Part shown: piece after piece, positions 30,291 to 40,018 of the stretch
How positions within the stretch are numbered: position 1 is the stretch's first letter
How the letters are laid out: each line of letters starts with the position of its first letter
Assembly (NCBI RefSeq): GCF_018739885.1
Contig: NZ_JADOES010000008.1
Coordinates: 62,001 to 126,000 of the forward strand
Length of the DNA stretch: 64,000 nt
Direction: 5' to 3'
Origin: Leptothoe spongobia TAU-MAC 1115
GTDB taxonomy: Bacteria; Cyanobacteriota; Cyanobacteriia; Phormidesmidales; Phormidesmidaceae
The notes under the pieces: model-generated
What the model was told of the DNA's origin: nothing
What the model saw: only the letters and a program-made list of their open reading frames with translations
Databases searched by the model: none
Made by a program: the position numbers and the translations under genes

Positions 30291-30634
30291 GGTGCCGCTG
30301 ATAAATGCTAACCCAAGGACATAGCCCGCGCTATTAGCTTGAGCGAGTAGACCATTAGTCTGTCAATCTGCTTCTCTGCCTTTGTACGTGAGTTCAACGT
30401 AACTCATTACATTAGTAGAAATACGATAGTAGAAAACCGTTGACTAAAACCATTTTGTGCACACAGCGTACCCAGTTCCCTATCCCTCAGTGACACAGCC
30501 CGCTCCCTAGGCTTCGAATAGCCAGGATAGATTGATGACCAAAATCGCCTAAACTTGTCGAGCTGACTATACACTGTGATCAAGATGGTAATAATCACTG
30601 ACCAGTTTGCCCCGGCCTAGTAAGTTATAGACAG
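30291..30634. other. Spacer before tRNA-Arg
   Basis: 344 bases. A 63-codon minus-strand ORF (30407-30598) has no recognisable family or ribosome site and is not called. Promoters for the tRNA and for the minus-strand gene presumably lie here. Confidence 0.35.
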
Positions 30635-30707
<73 letters not shown>

Positions 30708-30798
30708 TTAAGTTAAATATTGTTTAAATAAGCGGCATTGCTAGCACCACGTATTAGCAATGTTTGCCTCTAAAAGGTTGAACCATCAACGTCTGACG

Positions 30799-31038
30799 TC
30801 AGCCAAGAAATTGACCGCCCTCAGGAGGTGGGCTAATGATTGCCTGTTCCTCTAGTAGTTTAAGCATCGTCACCAGAGTTTCTATTTTGGCTCCCTTATA
30901 ACGTTTACGCTCACGTTGCTCCAGGGCTTGTTTGCTAACACCAAGAGCATTGGCAGCATCAGTCATCTTTGGAAATACCAGCTTTCTAGCAGCAATCAAT
31001 CTATCAGGTAGGCTTTCTAGCCAGTCAGATGCTTTCAT
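30799..31038 (-). CDS. Small HTH (Xre-like) protein
   Basis: 79 residues with a probable helix-turn-helix: LIAARKLVFPKMTDAANALG followed by VSKQALEQRERKRYKGAKIE. It resembles a lambda-repressor-like fold and may be a DNA-binding regulator or a lone antitoxin. No toxin-like ORF is adjacent. GTG/ATG alternatives do not change the core. It sits on the minus strand between tRNA-Arg and the glycosyltransferase gene, which is divergent from it, so it might regulate that gene (weak inference). Confidence 0.7.
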   Translation of the reverse strand: MKASDWLESLPDRLIAARKLVFPKMTDAANALGVSKQALEQRERKRYKGAKIETLVTMLKLLEEQAIISPPPEGGQFLG

Positions 31039-31278
31039 GGTGAAGTCAACCTATCGTGTGGCCAAACAATATAGCTAACCAACTTTGGACTGTCAACGGG
31101 GATCGCCTGATAGCAGGAGCTGCAGCACTTTTAGTATTAGTTCATTTTTTTGCAATCATCAAAACTTCTATTGACCATCCCTCCACCCAAAAAATCTGAG
31201 CAAATAGGTCCGATTTGCAGATACAAACCTATCCAAGGGCATTCTGGAAGCAGCATCAGTTGGGCGTAACTGCAGACA

Positions 31279-32379
31279 ATGCACCCACTGGCATGTAGCC
31301 ATTCTTCCAATATTCTTTCAATGATTAGAGCCTTAGAACATGTTGAGCGTCTGGTTGGATTAAGACATATCTTTAGTCGGTTATTTCCTCAAACGATTGG
31401 TTTAGACTTCTCAGTGGCAATCCCCACCTACAACGGTGGTCAACGTTTAGCCATTGTTTTGGAATGTCTACGTTGGCAACTTAACACCCATGATATTAGC
31501 TGGGAAGTCATTGTCGTTGACAATAATAGTACTGATAATACGGCTGCTATAGTCCAACGTTACCAACGAGACTGGGGTCACCATCTTCCACTGCTTTATG
31601 CATTTGAGGCCAAGCAAGGCGCAGCCTATGCTCGGCAAAAAGCGATTCAAATGGCAAACAGCCCGATTATCGGTTTTTTGGACGACGATACACTCCCCAG
31701 CATGACCTGGCTAATGTCAGCCTATCGATTTGCCCAAGAGTATCCACAGGCTGGTGTCATTGCCAGCCGCATTCGAGGCAATTTTGAAACTACACCTCCA
31801 GAAAACTTTGAACGGATTGCCGCCTTACTGGCACTGACCGAGCGAGGTTCCCAGCCTCTGATGTATTGCCCAGAACAAAAAGTTATTCCACCATCAGCCG
31901 GTGTAGTAGTCAGAAGACAGGCATGGCTAGACAATGTCCCCGAAGAACTTGTCCTTACTGGTCGTACGAGTAATAGTATGCTCACAGGAGAAGATACTGA
32001 GTCACTATTGCATATTCAACAGGCTGGCTGGGAAGTCTGGTACAACCCCCAAATGCGCCTGGAACATCAGATCCCAAGTACACGGCTGACCCGACAGTAT
32101 CTTCATCAACTATGTCGAGGCATCGGTCTGAGTCGCTATCGGACTCGCATGCTCAGCATAGCTACATGGAAACGTCCAGGCATGTTGGGGTTGTATATGG
32201 CTAACGATATCCGCAAAATATTGCACCATTGTCTTCGCTATCGCCAAGATGTCATTTACGATGATGTTGCCTCATGCGAGTTGATGCTCTACACCGCTAG
32301 TCTGATCAGCCCTTTATTCATGGCACAGCGCAGTCTCAAACAATATCTGAAAAAGTGGACTCAGCCCAAATTGAACTGA
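31279..32379 (+). CDS. hpsE: Glycosyltransferase family 2, HpsE-like
   Basis: A 366-residue GT-A glycosyltransferase. It shows DFSVAIPTYNGGQRLAIVLE, the nucleotide-sugar strand VIVVDNNSTDNTAAIV, the DDD metal motif in IIGFLDDDTLPSMTWL, and the acceptor region LTGEDTESLLHIQQAGWEVW. The pattern, including PPSAGVVVRRQAWL and LCRGIGLSRYRTRML, matches the hormogonium-polysaccharide transferase HpsE of filamentous cyanobacteria, linked to gliding motility slime. The rest of an hps cluster is not here, so the role is inferred. The start may be ATG 31279 or 31321. Confidence 0.8.
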   Translation: MHPLACSHSSNILSMIRALEHVERLVGLRHIFSRLFPQTIGLDFSVAIPTYNGGQRLAIVLECLRWQLNTHDISWEVIVVDNNSTDNTAAIVQRYQRDWGHHLPLLYAFEAKQGAAYARQKAIQMANSPIIGFLDDDTLPSMTWLMSAYRFAQEYPQAGVIASRIRGNFETTPPENFERIAALLALTERGSQPLMYCPEQKVIPPSAGVVVRRQAWLDNVPEELVLTGRTSNSMLTGEDTESLLHIQQAGWEVWYNPQMRLEHQIPSTRLTRQYLHQLCRGIGLSRYRTRMLSIATWKRPGMLGLYMANDIRKILHHCLRYRQDVIYDDVASCELMLYTASLISPLFMAQRSLKQYLKKWTQPKLN

Positions 32380-32387
32380 CCACTACA

Positions 32388-32987
32388 CTACAAATATTGC
32401 CGTTGGAGATAACTTTGTAAGTGCTCAATATCTTCGGGCAATAAAACATTCATCTTGCCTGTAGTGCTCACACCGCTAGTATTTGGAGTAAGTTCAATCC
32501 AGTAGGCATAGAGACTTCCCAAACGTAATTCACCTTGAATCGTACCCGCCGCCGCAACATAATCATAGACAGCCTGAGCTCGTCGATAATCGGCATAGGC
32601 ATCTGGCCCATAGAGAGTGCGCAAAGAGGCCTCTAAACGCTCAACAGTCACTGGCTCATCATAATCAACCAAAATAAATTCTTCTCGACGGACAGTACCG
32701 AAGTCACTCCGTCTACTAGAAGGTGACCAGACATCATTGCTACCAGACTGTTGAAATCCACCTACCGGAAAAACACTCGCTTGAAATGTAAAACGGCGAG
32801 AAGGGACATCGGCACGGTGTACTCGCAACCCTTCACGGGTATTAGCACGTAGAGTAGGGTGCCCCTGCATCCATGTCTTTACCTCATTTACAGAATGTCC
32901 TGGCAAGCCGTAGCTGGGAGTAGCTGATAACCAAGCAGGTAAACCAATACCGAGAGCAAGCAGGCCGAATCCAATACGCTTTTTCAT
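32388..32987 (-). CDS. Exported protein of unknown function
   Basis: 199 residues with a clear signal peptide (MKKRIGFGLLALGIGLPAWL, cleavage near SYG). The mature part is beta/alpha mixed with EEFILVDYDEPVTVERLEAS and an ILELRLGSLYAYWIEL-like segment; I do not recognise a family. It converges on the HpsE-like gene, ending eight bases from its stop. Confidence 0.72.
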   Translation of the reverse strand: MKKRIGFGLLALGIGLPAWLSATPSYGLPGHSVNEVKTWMQGHPTLRANTREGLRVHRADVPSRRFTFQASVFPVGGFQQSGSNDVWSPSSRRSDFGTVRREEFILVDYDEPVTVERLEASLRTLYGPDAYADYRRAQAVYDYVAAAGTIQGELRLGSLYAYWIELTPNTSGVSTTGKMNVLLPEDIEHLQSYLQRQYL

Positions 32988-33074
32988 ACTTATGATGTAG
33001 CTTCAATTCATATTGATTAGCTTTCCCACATCAGCACTTTAGCGACTCCCATAGCTCCGACCTTTATTCAAGAT

Positions 33075-34547
33075 CTAAAGAGTGCCAAAACCCTTCTTCT
33101 TTTTCTTCTTTTTGTTCTTCTTAGATCCTGCACTATAGCCACGGAAACCAGGACGTCCGCCACCACCCATATCAGGCATACCACCCCCCATACCAGGGAA
33201 ACCGCCCATCCCCCCCATACCGGGAAAACCACCCATACCAGGCATCCCTCCCTGGCCCATTTGTTTCATCATGGAGCGCATTTTCTGGAAATCACTGACG
33301 AGTTTGCTAATATCTTTATCGACATAACCAGAGCCTTTAGCAATCCGACGACGACGACTAGGTGAGTTAGCCAGCAAATCGGGATCTTCCCGCTCCTGCT
33401 TAGTCATGGAATTGATCATCGCCTCACAGCGGCGGAGCTGAGCCTCACCCTGCTGCAGCTGGTCTGCAGACAGTTTGTTAGACATCCCCGGAATCAGTTT
33501 CATGATGCCGGTCAACGAGCCCATATTTTTCATCAAGCGAGTTTGCTTGAGAAAGTCATTAAAGTCAAACTTGGCCTCTAGAATCTTGGCCTGCAGCTTT
33601 TCTGCATCAGCAATATCAACTTCTTCTTGAGCTTTCTCTACCAGAGTAAGGACATCTCCCATGCCCAAGATACGAGAAGCCATCCGATCGGGATAGAAAG
33701 GTTGCAGGGCTTCTACTTTTTCGCCGATACCCAGAAACTTAATCGGCTTCCCTGAAATTTGTCGGATCGATAGAGCTGCACCACCACGAGAATCACCATC
33801 CATCTTGGTCAAGATAGCCCCAGTGATCCCAATCTGCTCGTGAAATGTTTGGGTCAAAGTAGCGGCTTCTTGGCCCGTCATGGCATCGACGACCAACAGG
33901 ACTTCATCGGGGCTAATGGCTGTCTTAACTTGCTCTAGCTCAGCCATCATGTCCTGATCAATCTGCAATCGACCAGCGGTGTCCACAATCACCGTATCGA
34001 CACCCTCCTCCCTGGCCTTGATAATCCCTGCTCTAGCAATATCAACCGGGTTTGCATCGGTGCCCATTTCAAACACAGGCACATCGATCTGCTTACCAAG
34101 GGTAATTAACTGATCGACAGCTGCCGGACGATAGACATCAGTCGCCACCAACATCGTCGACCGATCTTGCTTGCGCAGCTGCAGCGCTAACTTCGCTGCA
34201 GCAGTCGTTTTACCAGTCCCCTGCAAACCTGCCATTAGCACTACAGTTGGCTTGCGATTAGCGTCCGCCAAGGGCTCATTGGCATCCCCCATTAGGGCAA
34301 CCAACTCGTCGTAAACAATTTTGATGAACTGCTGATCGGGTGCCACTCCTGTGACTACCTCGGCACCTTGGGCCTTGGCTTGCACATCAGCCACAAACTC
34401 TTTGACCACATTAAAGCTGACATCAGCTTCTAATAACGCGCGTCTAACTTCCCGAAGCGCCTCTGTGATATTAGATTCAGAGATTTTATCTTGGCCACGC
34501 AAGGTCTTCCAAGCGGATTCAAATCGTTCTGAGAGGGCTTCAAACAT
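33075..34547 (-). CDS. ffh: Signal recognition particle protein Ffh (SRP54)
   Basis: GTPase that binds signal sequences on ribosomes and delivers them to FtsY at the membrane. It has 490 residues. The N domain is MFEALSERFESAWKTLRGQD. The G domain has AGLQGTGKTTAAAKLA (P-loop, near residue 106), DVYRPAAVDQL, DTAGRLQIDQDMM and TKMDGDSRGGAAL. The M domain ends in a long Met/Gly-rich region (GMPGMGGFPGMGGMGGFPGM) and a Lys-rich tail, typical of cyanobacterial Ffh. ATG at 34547 gives the conserved N-terminus. Confidence 0.98.
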   Translation of the reverse strand: MFEALSERFESAWKTLRGQDKISESNITEALREVRRALLEADVSFNVVKEFVADVQAKAQGAEVVTGVAPDQQFIKIVYDELVALMGDANEPLADANRKPTVVLMAGLQGTGKTTAAAKLALQLRKQDRSTMLVATDVYRPAAVDQLITLGKQIDVPVFEMGTDANPVDIARAGIIKAREEGVDTVIVDTAGRLQIDQDMMAELEQVKTAISPDEVLLVVDAMTGQEAATLTQTFHEQIGITGAILTKMDGDSRGGAALSIRQISGKPIKFLGIGEKVEALQPFYPDRMASRILGMGDVLTLVEKAQEEVDIADAEKLQAKILEAKFDFNDFLKQTRLMKNMGSLTGIMKLIPGMSNKLSADQLQQGEAQLRRCEAMINSMTKQEREDPDLLANSPSRRRRIAKGSGYVDKDISKLVSDFQKMRSMMKQMGQGGMPGMGGFPGMGGMGGFPGMGGGMPDMGGGGRPGFRGYSAGSKKNKKKKKKKGFGTL

Positions 34548-35072
34548 GGGAAGAAGGGAAATGGATAACCGGAGTATTGATCCATACTAATCGCTTTGCC
34601 CCGTCTACCGAACATCGAAAAAATTAGTCCTAGTTAAACCCTCAAGAGATAAACGAGGTCACTACGTAGAATTTCTAGAGGGCATTTGTGAAATTATCCG
34701 TGGATCAACTAGTTATGAAAATTAGATCTACGGACACGATCTTGGCATATTTGAAAGCTACAGTAACTCTCATTCATTAATGCTCAATCGACTGCAATAG
34801 AAGGCTTTTCACACTTAGACGCAGGTTGCTGTAGGTTGTCATAGCGGCATGCTCCGTCGGCAAACGGCACATCTATAACGTAAATACTGAGATATCACCC
34901 CACTTCCCACAAAGTTTCCATAAATATTCCTTTCCTATTGAGGTCAGGAGTCCATTGAATAAATCGAAAATCACACTGACGTCATCCAGTAGCTTTTTTT
35001 ACTTCAATCATGAAGGCACACGGATGCTTAAAAAGCTCATTTTCTTTCCTATTCAAGCCAGGGGTGATGACC
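34548..35072. other. ffh upstream spacer
   Basis: About 520 AT-rich bases between ffh and the divergent DUF4114 gene. It should contain two promoters. I looked for the SRP 4.5S RNA here and saw no convincing match. A frame from 34955 is judged spurious. Confidence 0.35.
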
Positions 35073-35801
35073 ATGAAATTGATGAACGCATTAACATCGG
35101 TATGCACCGCTGCCATGTTAGTTACAGCCTTTTCTCAAACAGCCAGCGCTGCAGATTTAACCAAATTTGAATATGACAATCAGCTCGATGGCAAGTATGG
35201 TCTCAATTATGACAAATGGATATTATTTAATCAGTTGGCCACTAATGAAGAACGACTAGCCATTGAAGAATCTGATTTAAATCCTGTCAGTCTGGACGAT
35301 GTGACGTGGGAAACCGGTGCAGAAAATATTGAGGTTTTCTTTGTGAATGATGGTGCGACTGTAAGGAGTCAGCTATTTTACTCAACAGATGCCGGTAATA
35401 ACTTAGAAACAATTTGGAACGATATTGCATCTCCAGGCAGCCTGATCCCTGAAGCTGATGGACCGTTAGCCTTAGGGGAAGGTCAAAATCTAGGTGAGTT
35501 TGCTAGCGGCACTATTTTAGACCTCTTCCTAAAAGCTGACGGCAATCTCTATGGCATCGATCCCACCAGAAATCCTGATGGGGAAGCACATATTGCAGCC
35601 TACGAGTCAGGTGAGTTTTTACTGTTGGGCTTTGAAGATCGTACAGGCAGCCTTAACGATCGAGACTTCAATGATGTTGTAATCGCAATTAAGGGCTTCA
35701 ATCACTCACAAGATGATGCGACAGACGTCCCTGAACCGATTAGCACCACTGCCCTTATCAGCATGGGAATGCTGAGTCTAATCCGTCTGCGTCACAGTTA
35801 G
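35073..35801 (+). CDS. DUF4114 PEP-CTERM protein, secreted
   Basis: About 242 residues. The signal peptide is MKLMNALTSVCTAAMLVTAF to SQTASA. The C-terminal half has the DUF4114 signature FGFEDRTGSLNDRDFNDVVI, a calcium-binding-like beta domain common in cyanobacterial surface proteins. The C-terminus VPEPISTTALISMGMLSLIR plus a short basic tail is a PEP-CTERM sorting signal. It is the second PEP-CTERM protein of the window. The start at 35073 gives a normal signal peptide; a longer frame from 35010 is unlikely. Confidence 0.85.
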   Translation: MKLMNALTSVCTAAMLVTAFSQTASAADLTKFEYDNQLDGKYGLNYDKWILFNQLATNEERLAIEESDLNPVSLDDVTWETGAENIEVFFVNDGATVRSQLFYSTDAGNNLETIWNDIASPGSLIPEADGPLALGEGQNLGEFASGTILDLFLKADGNLYGIDPTRNPDGEAHIAAYESGEFLLLGFEDRTGSLNDRDFNDVVIAIKGFNHSQDDATDVPEPISTTALISMGMLSLIRLRHS

Positions 35802-35933
35802 TATAAGCTTGCTCAGATTCAAGGTTATATGCAAACTTTCCGGCTGGCCTCAACAGGTTAGTCGGAATTGCTTTAAAGCAGTAATGATATTCCAGACACT
35901 TGCTATGCTGCTCTAGATGGAAATTAAAGACGG

Positions 35934-36902
35934 ATGAACGGTGATAAAAAACGCGCGCCGAATAATCGCACCTTAGTCTTGAGTGCTGATGATCGCCATG
36001 TTTATCGCCAAAAATTAGTTAGGCTACCCCAAGCCCCTCCTAACGTAACGTTACAGAACGTCACTATTTGCCAAAATATATTTGAAGCACTGCCGCTGCT
36101 ACCTAATAGCTTTGCGAACCTGTTAGTCGTTGATCCCCCTTATAATCGATCCAAAGTTTTTAACAAATCCACATTTAATCGTCGTTCACCAGCAGCATAT
36201 GAAACTTGGCTAGATAGCTGGATGTCCCAGATGGTTAGGGTACTCAAACCCAATGCTTCGGCTTATATTTGCTGCGACTGGCAATCGTCTCCGGTGGTAC
36301 ACAGCGTCTTTTCTAAGTACTTTATTGTGCGTAGTCGGATCACGTGGGAACGAGAAAAGGGGCGGGGTTCAAAACAAAATTGGAAAAACTCGTCAGAAGA
36401 TATTTGGTTTGGTACGTTATCGGATGACTATTGGTTTGATGTAGAGGCGGTAAAACTGAAGCGTCGGGTATTGGCTCCATATCGCGATCGCAACGGCAAT
36501 CCCAAAGACTGGCAAACGACAGAAAACGGAAAATTTCGCATCACCCATCCATCCAATCTATGGACAGATATTTCGATCCCTTTTTGGTCAATGCCAGAAA
36601 ACACAGATCATCCGACGCAAAAGCCAGAAAAACTGCTGGCTAAAATTATTTTAGCTAGCAGTCAACCAGGAGATTTAGTCCTTGATCCCTTTTTAGGCTC
36701 AGGTACCACATCCGTGGTGGCCAAAAAACTTAACCGTCGCTACATCGGGATTGAAATGGATGAAGAGTATGCCTGCATCGCTGAAAAACGGCTTGACCTA
36801 GCCACTAACCATACTGATATTCAGGGCTATGCTGGAGGTTATTTCTGGGAACGCAATAGCCTTAGCTCACAGCAGCAGGCTCGCCGAGAACAAGATCGTT
36901 AG
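35934..36902 (+). CDS. Solitary DNA methyltransferase (adenine-specific type)
   Basis: A 322-residue site-specific DNA methyltransferase. The catalytic motif IV DPPYNRSKVF (about residue 64) comes before the AdoMet-binding motif I DPFLGSGTTSVVAKKL (about 245), the beta-class order. The HPTQKPEKLLAKII and GIEMDEEYACIAEKRL segments agree. There is no restriction endonuclease or specificity gene beside it, so it is an orphan enzyme. Many cyanobacteria have orphan methylases modifying GATC or CGATCG, including within HIP1 sites; the target here is not determined. ATG at 35934 is preferred. Confidence 0.88.
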   Translation: MNGDKKRAPNNRTLVLSADDRHVYRQKLVRLPQAPPNVTLQNVTICQNIFEALPLLPNSFANLLVVDPPYNRSKVFNKSTFNRRSPAAYETWLDSWMSQMVRVLKPNASAYICCDWQSSPVVHSVFSKYFIVRSRITWEREKGRGSKQNWKNSSEDIWFGTLSDDYWFDVEAVKLKRRVLAPYRDRNGNPKDWQTTENGKFRITHPSNLWTDISIPFWSMPENTDHPTQKPEKLLAKIILASSQPGDLVLDPFLGSGTTSVVAKKLNRRYIGIEMDEEYACIAEKRLDLATNHTDIQGYAGGYFWERNSLSSQQQARREQDR

Positions 36903-37580
36903 GATGACTCCGTACTCCCCTCCAAAGCAAACAACCCGAATTTCTGAGGCAACAACAGCTAAGCAGCTAATTTTCCATCCCCAGCAAGCCAACAAATTAA
37001 CTTGTTATGGGACAGTCATTACATTTTCTAAAAACTGTCCCTGATAAGGGCACCTGGCTTCACAGTTCCACCATAATAGAAACATAAATCATGTACACTT
37101 ATACGTAGATAACAGAGCTAGCATAACAATGTTTTCACATTGAACAGCATTCAGTCATTGGGCTTAATTTAAGACCTGTGGAGTCCACTGAGTAAGTGCG
37201 ATCATAGATATCTGTTAACGAATTTTTGCCTGGTTTTGGGTCTAGGTTCCTGTAGATTTAACGGTAACTGCAGTAAAACTGATTTTTTACTGATTAGTTA
37301 TAGGCTCGTCAGAGATATTGCTTGCTTAAAGCAACTTGTTGTTTGTGTAACATCTCAGTTTAGTAAAACTATCTGGATTACATCAGTGGCAACCTCTTGA
37401 TGCTAGATATTGCTAGGGTTAACGCCTCTGTCACACATTCATCCACTCAAAAAGCAACTGCCTATGCTGAACGATCTAGAGAGCGGGATCATGCTGGGAT
37501 AGAGGCCGGATATAGTAGGCCTTAAAGAGTGACTTTTAGACAAACAAATATTGATTAGAGGGGTGCATCAGAAGGCAACT
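36903..37580. other. Large spacer downstream of the methyltransferase
   Basis: About 680 bases. A 46-codon ORF from ATG 36904 overlaps nothing and has no family. Small inverted repeats are present (for example GTGGAGTCCAC near 37179), but no tRNA, tmRNA, SRP or other RNA gene was recognised. The unknown gene at 37581 probably has its promoter here. Confidence 0.35.
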
Positions 37581-38225
37581 ATGGTCGTATCTAAACTAAA
37601 GCACTTAGGTAAGCAAAGTCTCTTTGCCTTAGCCATTGTTATGACCGTGGGTGGTTTCAAGGCCGTCAGCACTTTTGTCAAAACGGCTGATGCTGTCGTT
37701 ACTCAGCCCCAAACCACGTCCATATCTGCTACTGCAGTAGCATCGGAATTCTCAGTTTGCAGCGAAGCCTCCGATTGGCGGCGTCCCAGTCAAGATCAAC
37801 AACAGAAGCAATTATCTACAGACGAACGTTATAGCACTCTGCTACAAGACAAAGATTTCCAACAACTGGCTAATCAGTTTTGGCAGCATGACATTCTGAG
37901 TTTCACGACCTATGGTCTCAGTGCTCGCATGGAACCCGTCAATCTATCAGGCTTATGGTCAGTGGCCGATGATGTATGGACTAACTGCTATAGCCGCGAT
38001 GAAAGCATTGCGATCAATGAAGGCAGAATAGCTGAAGCTTGGGTGATGAACCATCGAGTCATGGATGTCAGTTGGGCAGAGGATCATTATGTGATGGTGC
38101 TTGAGCCTGCTCAACAGGGGATGCAGGTTGTTCAATTTACACGTCATGAAACTGAAGCAGAGCTACCTCTGACAGTGATTACAACCCAAGGCACTATGGT
38201 GGAGCATCACGTAGCTGACTGGTAA
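37581..38225 (+). CDS. Exported or membrane-anchored protein, unknown
   Basis: 214 residues. The N-terminus MVVSKLKHLGKQSLFALAIV has a hydrophobic segment that could be a signal peptide or anchor. The mature part contains YSTLLQDKDFQQLANQFWQH and ISIAEAW-like sequences but no known family. Homology is not recognised. The start at 37581 is supported by AAGG five bases upstream; a TTG at 37551 is less likely. It precedes prfC by about 90 bases on the same strand and may be transcribed with it. Confidence 0.68.
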   Translation: MVVSKLKHLGKQSLFALAIVMTVGGFKAVSTFVKTADAVVTQPQTTSISATAVASEFSVCSEASDWRRPSQDQQQKQLSTDERYSTLLQDKDFQQLANQFWQHDILSFTTYGLSARMEPVNLSGLWSVADDVWTNCYSRDESIAINEGRIAEAWVMNHRVMDVSWAEDHYVMVLEPAQQGMQVVQFTRHETEAELPLTVITTQGTMVEHHVADW

Positions 38226-38317
38226 TATTCAGACCGTAGGCACCGGACAGTACAATGGGAGCTACCCCAATGCCAAGGCTGGGGATCGTGCCATGCTCAA
38301 CGAGCTGAACCACCTCC

Positions 38318-39958
38318 ATGACCACCACCCTATCGTCTTCAACAGATAATATTGATGCTGCTGTTGAGCAACGTCGTAACTTTGCGATTATCTCCCACCC
38401 GGATGCCGGTAAAACAACGCTGACCGAAAAGCTCCTTTTGTACGGAGGTGCTATCCATGAAGCGGGATCAGTCAAAGCCCGTCGAGCCCAGCGGCATGCC
38501 GTTTCTGACTGGATGGAACTAGAGCAACAGCGGGGGATTTCAATTACCTCGACGGTACTGCAGTTTACCTATAGTGACTATCGAATTAATCTGCTGGACA
38601 CTCCCGGTCACCAAGACTTTAGTGAAGATACCTACCGCACTTTAGCAGCGGCAGATAATGCCGTCATGCTTGAAGACGCTGCTAAGGGACTGGAGCCTCA
38701 GACGCGCAAACTATTTGAAGTTTGTAAAATGCGTGGGCTGCCAATTTTCACCTTCTTTAACAAGTTAGATCGCCCTGGTCAGGAGCCTCTAGCATTGCTG
38801 GATGAAATTGAAAAAGAACTTGAGTTATTTACCTATGCCGTGAACTGGCCCATTGGCATGGGAGATCGGTTTAAGGGGGTATTTGATCGACGTAAAAAGC
38901 AAGTACATTTGTTTGAGCGCTCTGCCCACGGCAGTAAAGCGGCGGCTGAGACTATTCTCGAGTGGGGAGATCCCCGCATTGAAGAGCTGATCGATGACGA
39001 TGAAATCTATGGTCAATTCTTAGAAGAGCTGGAGATGCTCGATGAGCTGGGTCCGGAACTAGATTTAGAGCTAGTGCATGCGGGTGAAATGACTCCAGTC
39101 TTCTTTGGCAGTGCCATGACCAACTTTGGTGTGGAACTGTTCTTAGAATCATTTTTGGATTTTGCCCTCAAACCAGGCCCTCGGGAAAGTACTGTCGGTA
39201 TGGTGCCGCCTACTAGGGAAGAGTTTTCTGGATTTGTATTTAAGCTCCAAGCCAATATGGATCCGCGACATCGCGATCGCGTCGCCTTTGTCCGTGTTTG
39301 CTCAGGCCGGTTTGAAAAGGACATGGTGGTTAACCATGCCCGATCGGGTAAAAACGTACGGTTATCCCATCCACAAAAGTTGTTTGGTCAAGGTCGAGAG
39401 TCTTTGGATGCGGCCTATCCTGGCGATGTGATTGGTCTGAATAATCCAGGGGTGTTTGCCATTGGCGACACCATTTATCAAGGCAAAAAGCTTGAATATG
39501 AAGGGATTCCGTTTTTCTCTCCTGAATTATTCGCCTATCTCAAGAACCCGAACCCCTCTAAGTTCAAGCAATTCCGGAAAGGTGTAACAGAACTTAGGGA
39601 AGAGGGTGCGGTTCAGATTATGTATTCGGCAGATGAGTCGAAGCGTGATCCCATTTTGGCGGCAGTGGGTCAGCTGCAGTTTGAGGTGGTGCAGTTTCGT
39701 CTGAAGAATGAGTACAACGTCGATACGATGTTGGATATATTGCCCTATAGCGTTGCCCGTTGGGTAACAGGTGGTTGGGACGCTCTAAACGATGCAGGTC
39801 GTTTGTTTAATACGGTAACGGTCAAGGATAGCTATGGCCGTCCAGTGTTGCTGTTTCGAAATGAGTGGAATTGTCAGCAGGTAGAAGGGGAGCATCCAAA
39901 GCTGGCATTGAGTAAAACGGCTCCGGTGGTTTCGGGGAAGGAACCAGATGATATCTAA
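38318..39958 (+). CDS. prfC: Peptide chain release factor 3
   Basis: GTPase RF3, which recycles RF1/RF2 from the ribosome after termination. It has 546 residues with the translation-factor G domain: P-loop [18 protein letters not shown] (about residue 24), switch [28 protein letters not shown] and [10 protein letters not shown]. Later domains show [20 protein letters not shown] and [18 protein letters not shown]. The G5 region differs slightly from E. coli, as expected. Confidence 0.97.
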   Translation: MTTTLSSSTDNIDAAVEQRRNFAIISHPDAGKTTLTEKLLLYGGAIHEAGSVKARRAQRHAVSDWMELEQQRGISITSTVLQFTYSDYRINLLDTPGHQDFSEDTYRTLAAADNAVMLEDAAKGLEPQTRKLFEVCKMRGLPIFTFFNKLDRPGQEPLALLDEIEKELELFTYAVNWPIGMGDRFKGVFDRRKKQVHLFERSAHGSKAAAETILEWGDPRIEELIDDDEIYGQFLEELEMLDELGPELDLELVHAGEMTPVFFGSAMTNFGVELFLESFLDFALKPGPRESTVGMVPPTREEFSGFVFKLQANMDPRHRDRVAFVRVCSGRFEKDMVVNHARSGKNVRLSHPQKLFGQGRESLDAAYPGDVIGLNNPGVFAIGDTIYQGKKLEYEGIPFFSPELFAYLKNPNPSKFKQFRKGVTELREEGAVQIMYSADESKRDPILAAVGQLQFEVVQFRLKNEYNVDTMLDILPYSVARWVTGGWDALNDAGRLFNTVTVKDSYGRPVLLFRNEWNCQQVEGEHPKLALSKTAPVVSGKEPDDI

Positions 39959-40018
39959 GAGGATGGGCATTGCCTCTCAGTAAGAAATATCATAGGCGGA
40001 CGGGATTAGGGTTATGCC

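Noticed and set aside
30407..30598. 63-codon minus-strand ORF before tRNA-Arg
   Set aside because: No similarity or ribosome-binding site; composition looks random.
30799..31038. Toxin-antitoxin module
   Set aside because: A lone HTH protein without any adjacent toxin-like gene.
34620..35000. SRP RNA (4.5S) next to ffh
   Set aside because: The expected conserved loop was not found; the gene is probably elsewhere.
36904..37044. 46-codon ORF after the methyltransferase
   Set aside because: No recognisable domain and no signs of selection visible; may be chance.
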